Source: Paracoccaceae bacterium
GTDB taxonomy: Bacteria > Pseudomonadota > Alphaproteobacteria > Rhodobacterales > Rhodobacteraceae
NCBI GenBank assembly: GCA_026709725.1
Contig: JAPOSK010000433.1
Location: forward strand, 1-11,626
Direction of reading: 5' to 3'
Length of the DNA: 11,626 nucleotides
This document shows, one piece after another, positions 6,648 to 11,626 of the stretch; within the stretch, counting starts at the first letter, position 1; each line of letters starts with the position of its first letter. The notes beneath the pieces were generated by a model, which worked only from the letters and a program-made list of their open reading frames with translations, ran no database searches and was not told where the DNA came from. Position numbers and translations under genes: made by a program.

Positions 6648-7283
6648 TCACTTATACAATTCTTTTATCCAGTCGACGAAAAGAACTGCTTCCTCGGCAT
6701 TTATATTGAGATCGCCAGATAGAATAGCAGTACCCATTTGCCGCGGGCTTTCGAGCGTTGCCAGCCATGCATGTACGTAAGCCCCGGTGATCTTATTATT
6801 ATTGAACTTCCGATCACCTGCATCAATACCATCAATGTATTTCATGCTTTGTGGCAATATGGGGTCTGATTGCGGGATCATCTTGAAGACAAAATCCTCC
6901 AGTTCGCCTGAACTTCTGTTATCTGGCATAAGCCATACGCCGACCCTAATGCCCCTTGATCCGGTAAGAACTGCACCCCCATATGAAGGTTTTGGTGGCG
7001 CATGAAAACCGGCACCAGCTCTGTCGAGTTGATCAGTAATCGACTGCCAACGGGCACAGAGGTCATCGTTGGCATCGACAAGAATACCCAATGCCTCGCG
7101 CCCTGACACCTTAAGTTCGCTGGAGATCGACTTCCTTAATTGATCGAAACCGCCTTTGACTTCCACTTTGATGTCCAAGTGGCAGAGATTGCACTTGTCA
7201 AGAAGATTCTCAACAACCTTCCTGTCGTCAAGGCCTTCCACAAGAAGGGCACGAGTATTTGTCGTCGGCCCCATGTCGATCAT
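6648..7283 (-). CDS. DUF3226 TOPRIM-like protein, partner of an SMC-like ATPase (putative defence effector)
   Basis: A 211-residue protein recognised as DUF3226, a TOPRIM-related family. Acidic positions expected in a TOPRIM metal site are visible: Glu16 in ALLVEGLDD (12-20), and Asp70 with Asp73/Asp74 in GILVDANDD (66-74). VGVWLMPDN (114-122) followed by GELEDFV (126-132) is the family's most characteristic segment. The C-terminal part (AYVHAWLATLESPRQMG, then FVDWIKELY) is also typical. No membrane segment or signal peptide is seen. TOPRIM proteins paired with AAA ATPases are usually nucleases, such as OLD, GajA, or AriB of PARIS, but nuclease activity here is an inference. The ATG overlaps the ATPase stop (ATGA, 7280-7283) with GAGG four bases upstream, indicating coupled translation. 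Met4 is an alternative start. Base composition is AT-richer than the flanking metabolic genes, which suggests horizontal acquisition. Confidence 0.85.
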   Translation of the reverse strand: MIDMGPTTNTRALLVEGLDDRKVVENLLDKCNLCHLDIKVEVKGGFDQLRKSISSELKVSGREALGILVDANDDLCARWQSITDQLDRAGAGFHAPPKPSYGGAVLTGSRGIRVGVWLMPDNRSSGELEDFVFKMIPQSDPILPQSMKYIDGIDAGDRKFNNNKITGAYVHAWLATLESPRQMGTAILSGDLNINAEEAVLFVDWIKELYK

Positions 7284-8413
7284 CGAACCTCAATCCTCTG
7301 TTCTGCTGCTGCCTTCAGGTCATCCTCATCGTAGTGAACGGCAAAAAGGTCATCCTCACCGGATTCAAGGCGGACGAGTGCCCCAACCTCATCGGTCTCA
7401 TTTGATTTGAAGGCAAAACTGGCGACGCAGTCCCAGCTGTGCGTCGCAGCAATGACCTGAACATTGCCTTCTCGTGCAGATTTGAAGATCATTTCCCACA
7501 GTTTGGGCATCACAGAGTAGTGAATTCCATTTTCGATTTCATCAATCAGGAGGATGCCATTCCGGCAATTCTCCAGAGCCAATGCAATACCCAAAAGACG
7601 CTGGGCACCATCTCCAAGACGCTTTAATGGTATCGGATCAGATGACGCACTGAATTTGGCAACGAAACGACGACCCCATCTTCGAAGACTTCTATAACCC
7701 CCTGACGCATCGCCGATGACTGCAAGGCGTTCAAGCTTTTCTCCCACAACCAAGCGCAGGGCATTGACCACAAAATCCTCGGCATCCGTGAGGGCTATAT
7801 TATCCCAAAATTTCGTAACTTCGTAATTATTGGGCAACCCGGGTCCCAGGGATTGAATGGCAATGGGGTCGGGCCAATTATCTGGACTACGCGCAAGCCC
7901 CCCTCTATTTGGATAGAACCGTCCTTGAAATCGCAAATCGATTGGCCCGACCGGAAGTGTACGCCTGGATTTACCAACCGTAACATGGAGATCTTTCAAA
8001 GGAAGATCATCATCAATAAAAGCGGTTTCTTTATCCTCATGTTCTTTTGAATCAATCAGATTAAGGGTGAGGCGATTGGATCCTTCTGCAACAGCGATCT
8101 CAATGGGTGATGGAACATCTTGTCCATTGCCAGGATTGTAGTTGTGGAACAGGGACACGAAATTTGGATAGGATACCATATTACCATCTTCATCGGTACC
8201 GGACAGAAGTTCCTCACGGTCTTCCAGGAGACTGATGATTGAACGGTTATCCCCTCTGGAAGCGAAGAGTCGGATGGCTTCAAGGACGGTGGTCTTGCCG
8301 ATGCTGTTCTTGCCAGTGAGCAGTGTTACCCTGCCAAAGTCACTGATTTCAAGGGATCTGATCCCCCTGAAGCCCTTTATGCTCAATGCGGGGAATTGTA
8401 AGCGTGAAGTCAT
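7280..8413 (-). CDS. SMC/OLD-like AAA-family ATPase of a putative two-gene defence cassette
   Basis: A 377-residue ATPase with the split ABC/SMC-type head of AAA_15/AAA_21 proteins. LSIKGFRGIRSLEI (10-23) and the Walker A GKNSIGKT (34-41) form the N-terminal lobe. LGDGAQR (266-272) sits at the ABC signature position. Walker B ILLIDEIENGIH (287-298) carries Asp291 and Glu292, and VIAATHS (320-326) holds the switch His325. All ATP-hydrolysis motifs look intact. The middle (about 60-250) is the family-specific insert and contains no recognised domain. There is no TOPRIM domain in this protein; it is on the next gene, which overlaps by the ATGA at 7280-7283. That split resembles PARIS AriA plus AriB. 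RecF/OLD-like ATPases of this kind often sense phage products or DNA ends. This role is inferred from architecture, not shown. The start is supported by AGGA about 12 bases upstream and a promoter candidate at 8449-8476. Confidence 0.88.
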   Translation of the reverse strand: MTSRLQFPALSIKGFRGIRSLEISDFGRVTLLTGKNSIGKTTVLEAIRLFASRGDNRSIISLLEDREELLSGTDEDGNMVSYPNFVSLFHNYNPGNGQDVPSPIEIAVAEGSNRLTLNLIDSKEHEDKETAFIDDDLPLKDLHVTVGKSRRTLPVGPIDLRFQGRFYPNRGGLARSPDNWPDPIAIQSLGPGLPNNYEVTKFWDNIALTDAEDFVVNALRLVVGEKLERLAVIGDASGGYRSLRRWGRRFVAKFSASSDPIPLKRLGDGAQRLLGIALALENCRNGILLIDEIENGIHYSVMPKLWEMIFKSAREGNVQVIAATHSWDCVASFAFKSNETDEVGALVRLESGEDDLFAVHYDEDDLKAAAEQRIEVR

Positions 8414-8448
8414 AGATTTTCAGGTCCTGAAGACGGCTTGTTGCTGAC

Positions 8449-8476
8449 GATATAATCTGGATGAGCATCAATGCAA
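8449..8476 (-). promoter_or_regulatory. Candidate promoter of the ATPase/TOPRIM cassette
   Basis: On the minus strand TTGCAT (8476-8471), a 16-base spacer, then TATATC (8454-8449). A start near 8442 would give a leader of about 30 bases before the ATPase ATG at 8413. Each box matches 4 of 6 consensus bases. It would let the cassette be expressed independently of the upstream purine genes. Identified by eye only. Confidence 0.35.
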
Positions 8477-8537
8477 AACGTGAATTCAGGTACTGTGACT
8501 GGTCTTCGTCCATCATTGATCGCCATTCCTTCTGGTT

Positions 8538-10031
8538 TTACTTGAAGGCTGTTTCCTCAAAACTGCGCAATTTGCGGGAGTGCAGGAATTCGCGGGGCAT
8601 GGCACGAAGATTTTCCAGGGCTGCAATGCCAACAAGCAGATGCTTGCTGACCTGGTTCTGATAAAACTCATTGGCCATCCCGGCAAGCTTGAGTTCGCCA
8701 TGCAGGGGCTTGTCCGAGACGCAGAGCAGCGTCCCGTAGGGAACGCGGAAACGGAAGCCGTTGCCGGCAATGGTGGCCGACTCCATATCAAGGCCGATGG
8801 CGCGTGATTGACTGAGTGACATGATCGAGTCGGAGCGGGTCCGCAGTTCCCAATTGCGATTGGAGGTTGAGGCAACTGTACCGGTGCGCATGATTTCCTT
8901 GATATCGTAGCCCTGCCGACTGGTCACGCTTGCAACAGCATGTTCAAGTCCCTGTTGCACTTCCGCCAGGGCCGGGATGGGGACCCATGTCGGCAGGTCA
9001 CTGTCAAGAACCTGATCCTCTCTGAGATAGGCATGCGCCAGAACATAATCACCCAGACGCTGGGTTGTCCGCAGACCCGCGCAATGGCCAAGCATGATCC
9101 AGGTATCCGGGCGCAGGACTGCGATATGATCCGTGGCCGTCTTGGCATTCGATGGACCAACTCCGATATTGATGATGCTGATCCCTCTTCCATCAGCCCG
9201 TGTCAGATGGCATGCCGGCATCTGGGGCAGGCGTTCCGGCCAGATGATGGGATCCTTCGCATGGTGCAGGACCTGATTCCCCGGAAGAACGAGAGTGTTG
9301 TAGCCGGATGCCGGGCTGTCAATCGCCCGACGGGCATAATCGATGAATTCATCCACATACTGCTGGTAATTGGTAAAGAGGACGAACGACTGGAAATGCC
9401 CCGGATCAGTGGCGGTGTAATGCTCAAGTCGTGCCAGCGAGTAATCCACCCGCGGCGCGGGAAACAGTGCCAGCGGCTGTGTGGGGTATTCGTTGCCAAA
9501 CCCGATCCCGTTGACGATATCATCATTCATGACCGACAGGTCGGGAACATCGAAATAATTTCGGTGCATGCCATCCTGCAGACCCGGCAGATCGATGGCA
9601 TCCGCATGGTCTCCATCCAGAGCGAAGTGGATGGGTATGGGTGTCGTGGACTGCCTGACAGTCAACGGCACTCCGTGATGCTTGATCAGCAGACCGACCT
9701 GCTCGATGAGGTAGCTTGAGAAGAGTTTGGGTCTGGTGATCGTTGTCGCATAGACTCCGGGCAGGTCAACCCGCCCGTAGGACAAACGGCTGTCACCGAC
9801 ACTGTAGTCGGTGATCTCCAGAACGAGTTCCGGATAGCACGCTCGAAAACTCTGCGGCGATGATGCTGTGTCATCAACCTGCTTGAGTTGCCGACGCAGA
9901 AAACCCGTGGAATGCGCATAGAATGCCTGAAGTGAATCAAGGACATCTTCCGCTGTACGGCAGAGCACAGGCTCCAGTGGATCGGGACCCGTAAACTGGC
10001 GGGGTGGACGATTGTCAACGATCACCTTCAT
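8538..10031 (-). CDS. amn: AMP nucleosidase
   Basis: A 497-residue enzyme close to the usual length (E. coli Amn has 484). It hydrolyses AMP to adenine and ribose 5-phosphate in the cytosol (EC 3.2.2.4). The N-terminal part (about 1-170) is the AMP-nucleosidase regulatory domain. The C-terminal part is a purine-phosphorylase-type catalytic domain, with NIGVGPSNAKTATDHIAVL from residue 288, WIMLGHCAGLR, and near the end GLDMESATIAGNGFRFRVP and TLLCVSDKPLHGE. The DMES segment carries the base-binding and catalytic acids typical of this fold. Its ATG (10031-10029) overlaps the stop of the adenine deaminase gene, with GAGG eight bases upstream. The two enzymes thus form a coupled purine-salvage pair feeding adenine to the deaminase. 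In E. coli the enzyme is activated by ATP and inhibited by phosphate; the same is only presumed here. Confidence 0.96.
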   Translation of the reverse strand: MKVIVDNRPPRQFTGPDPLEPVLCRTAEDVLDSLQAFYAHSTGFLRRQLKQVDDTASSPQSFRACYPELVLEITDYSVGDSRLSYGRVDLPGVYATTITRPKLFSSYLIEQVGLLIKHHGVPLTVRQSTTPIPIHFALDGDHADAIDLPGLQDGMHRNYFDVPDLSVMNDDIVNGIGFGNEYPTQPLALFPAPRVDYSLARLEHYTATDPGHFQSFVLFTNYQQYVDEFIDYARRAIDSPASGYNTLVLPGNQVLHHAKDPIIWPERLPQMPACHLTRADGRGISIINIGVGPSNAKTATDHIAVLRPDTWIMLGHCAGLRTTQRLGDYVLAHAYLREDQVLDSDLPTWVPIPALAEVQQGLEHAVASVTSRQGYDIKEIMRTGTVASTSNRNWELRTRSDSIMSLSQSRAIGLDMESATIAGNGFRFRVPYGTLLCVSDKPLHGELKLAGMANEFYQNQVSKHLLVGIAALENLRAMPREFLHSRKLRSFEETAFK

Positions 10032-11626
10032 ACGAAAACCTCAGTGAGGGAAAATGTGTTCACGTCAACAAGGCCAAGATCCGAGATGCGCAACTCGGGG
10101 ATCACTGCAAGCGCCAGCAATGTATGCTGCATGTAGGCGTTATTCAGGCTGCAGCCACATGCCTGCATCGCCCTGGTCAGGTTCTCAAGCTCATTGGCAA
10201 CGGAAACCGCCGGGCTGTCCGACATCAGGCCGGCGATGGGCAAGTGGACTGTGGCTTGCTCATACCCATCCTGCCAGAGACTGATTCCCCCATCAATTTC
10301 AGCGAGATGATTGGCAGCCATTGCCATTTCGGCATGCGATGTTCCAACAATGATCATATGGTGGCAGTCGTGAGCAATGGTTGATGCAAGTGCCATTGAT
10401 CCCCGATAGCCAAATCCGTGTACAAATCCGTGCACAACCCTGCCGGTTTCCCTGTGGCGCTCGACCAGTGCAACCTGGGAGATGCCCTGCTCCACATCAA
10501 TGGACACCACACCGTCAACAACCGGCATCTCAAAACGCAAATGGCGGGTGGGCGCCAGATTCTCAAGAATACCGATCACATTGGCTGTTATGAGATTGTC
10601 CTTCGGGGACTTGTCAACGGTGATGACAAAATCCGATTTGTCCAGGCGGCGGCCAGTCCTGACCGAGTGGCGTGCATCATCCGGCCAATTGATCATCGGA
10701 GTCTCAATGGTCATTGCGCCCCGGCTTGCCACATGCCGACCGCGGGCATAGACCTCCAGGATCGGCAACGTCGCAAGATCATCGGTCAGAATCAGATCTG
10801 CACGCCGCCCCGGGGCAATGGAGCCAAGCTCACGCTCAAGACCAAAATGTGTTGCGGTATTGATGGTCGCCATCTGCAGAGCCACAACAGGGTCACAGCC
10901 GCATGCGATTGCATGCCGTACAACCCTGTCCATGTGACCATCAAAGACAAGGGTGTTGGCGTTGCAGTCATCGGTGCAAAGCAGAAAATTGCGCGGATCA
11001 AGATTTTTCTCGACAACCGCGGTGATCTGGCTTTCAACATCATGCCATGCCGAGCCGAGCCGCAGCATGACACGCATTCCCTGACGAACGCGCGCAATGG
11101 CATCACTCTCCCGGGTGCTCTCATGATCATCAGCCGGACCACTGGCAACATAGGCATGAAACCCATCATCGACATCAGGCGACGCATAATGTCCGCCAAC
11201 GGTTTTTCCTGCCGCCATGGTCAGGGACATTTCTTCAAGCATCCTGGGATCCCCGGCTGCGGCTCCGGGATAATTCATCATTTCACCAAGTCCGATAATG
11301 TTCGGCCATTTCAGGGCTTCGGCGACCTCGGACGGGCCCAGATCGGCCCCCGGTGTCTCCAGCCCCGGTGCTGATGGGATGCACGATGGTATCTGGACAA
11401 AAATGTTCACAGGTTGCTGGCGGGCCTCATCATTCATCAGTCGGACACCTGCAAGACCGAGCACATTGGCAATCTCATGCGGATCGACGAACATCGTTGT
11501 GGTGCCATGCGGAATGACGGCTTCGGCAAAGCGGGCTGGTGTCAGCATTCCTGATTCAATATGCATATGCGCATCGCACAGACCGGGAAGCGCATACAGG
11601 CCCCCAGCCTCAACGATCACTGTATC
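10028..11626 (-). CDS. ade: Adenine deaminase (partial, start lies beyond the right edge)
   Basis: 533 residues are visible of a COG1001 amidohydrolase that converts adenine to hypoxanthine and ammonia (EC 3.5.4.2) with a two-metal centre. Counting from the first complete codon, LCDAHMHIESGM holds the metal-binding His20 and His22. FVDPHEIANVLGL, IIGLGEMMNYPGA, GGHYASPDV, LCTDDCNANT and GSIAPGRRADLIL are all family segments. The C-terminal domain with IAHDCHHMIIVGTSHAEM is the extra domain typical of Ade. The frame is open to base 11626, so an apparent GTG start at 11620 is internal. By comparison with family members several tens of N-terminal residues are missing. The stop overlaps the AMP nucleosidase start, so AMP can be processed to adenine and then hypoxanthine by products of one message. 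The promoter is outside the window. Confidence 0.96.
   Translation of the reverse strand, partial: DTVIVEAGGLYALPGLCDAHMHIESGMLTPARFAEAVIPHGTTTMFVDPHEIANVLGLAGVRLMNDEARQQPVNIFVQIPSCIPSAPGLETPGADLGPSEVAEALKWPNIIGLGEMMNYPGAAAGDPRMLEEMSLTMAAGKTVGGHYASPDVDDGFHAYVASGPADDHESTRESDAIARVRQGMRVMLRLGSAWHDVESQITAVVEKNLDPRNFLLCTDDCNANTLVFDGHMDRVVRHAIACGCDPVVALQMATINTATHFGLERELGSIAPGRRADLILTDDLATLPILEVYARGRHVASRGAMTIETPMINWPDDARHSVRTGRRLDKSDFVITVDKSPKDNLITANVIGILENLAPTRHLRFEMPVVDGVVSIDVEQGISQVALVERHRETGRVVHGFVHGFGYRGSMALASTIAHDCHHMIIVGTSHAEMAMAANHLAEIDGGISLWQDGYEQATVHLPIAGLMSDSPAVSVANELENLTRAMQACGCSLNNAYMQHTLLALAVIPELRISDLGLVDVNTFSLTEVFV

Noticed and set aside
8940..9719. Plus-strand open frame (259 codons) opposite AMP nucleosidase
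   Set aside because: The minus strand encodes a full, well-conserved AMP nucleosidase; the opposite frame shows no domain and is a shadow.
10418..11374. Plus-strand open frame (318 codons) opposite adenine deaminase
   Set aside because: Antisense to conserved metal-site motifs of Ade; its translation has no family features and no start signal.
1..11626. CRISPR array, tRNA or rRNA genes, toxin-antitoxin pair
   Set aside because: No regularly spaced repeats, no cloverleaf-like sequence with recognisable arms, and no rRNA signature were seen on reading either strand; the ATPase/TOPRIM pair does not match a classical toxin-antitoxin family.

Overview
The window looks like a chromosomal stretch of a moderately GC-rich proteobacterium, most likely an alphaproteobacterium. 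That placement is inferred from the style of the proteins (COG1001-type adenine deaminase next to AMP nucleosidase, DUF849/BKACE enzyme, polyol-catabolism genes) and the codon bias; there is no rRNA or other phylogenetic marker to prove it. Gene density is high and several neighbours share ATGA stop/start overlaps.

Region 1 (1-4894) is a carbon-catabolism locus. A transketolase-like gene runs leftward out of the window from a divergent intergenic region that holds a good promoter candidate and a perfect inverted repeat. Running rightward are a BKACE (beta-keto acid cleavage) enzyme and then a tightly coupled trio: an FGGY sugar kinase, a zinc-type MDR polyol dehydrogenase and an AraD-like class II aldolase/epimerase. 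Together they suggest oxidation of a polyol or sugar to a ketose, phosphorylation, then epimerisation or cleavage, with the transketolase moving products into central metabolism. The exact substrate cannot be read from the sequence. Two of these enzymes lack residues usually conserved in their families: all four structural-zinc cysteines in the dehydrogenase, and the epimerase Asp120 equivalent in the AraD homologue.

Region 2 (4923-6145) carries an EamA-family (DMT) transporter, convergent with the catabolic operon, and a divergent HU-family DNA-binding protein, both on the minus strand. A gene-free stretch of about 500 bases follows (6146-6647), containing small inverted repeats and possibly a decayed mobile-element fragment.

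Region 3 (6648-8413, minus strand) is a locally AT-richer two-gene cassette: an AAA/ABC-type SMC-like ATPase whose stop overlaps the start of a DUF3226 TOPRIM-like protein. This architecture resembles the OLD/Gabija/PARIS type of ATPase plus TOPRIM anti-phage system and is the best candidate here for an undescribed defence system. It has its own candidate promoter.

Region 4 (8538-11626, minus strand) is a purine-salvage pair: adenine deaminase (its start lies outside the window) overlapping AMP nucleosidase. Together they give a route AMP -> adenine -> hypoxanthine.

No rRNA, tRNA, CRISPR array or intact insertion sequence was seen.
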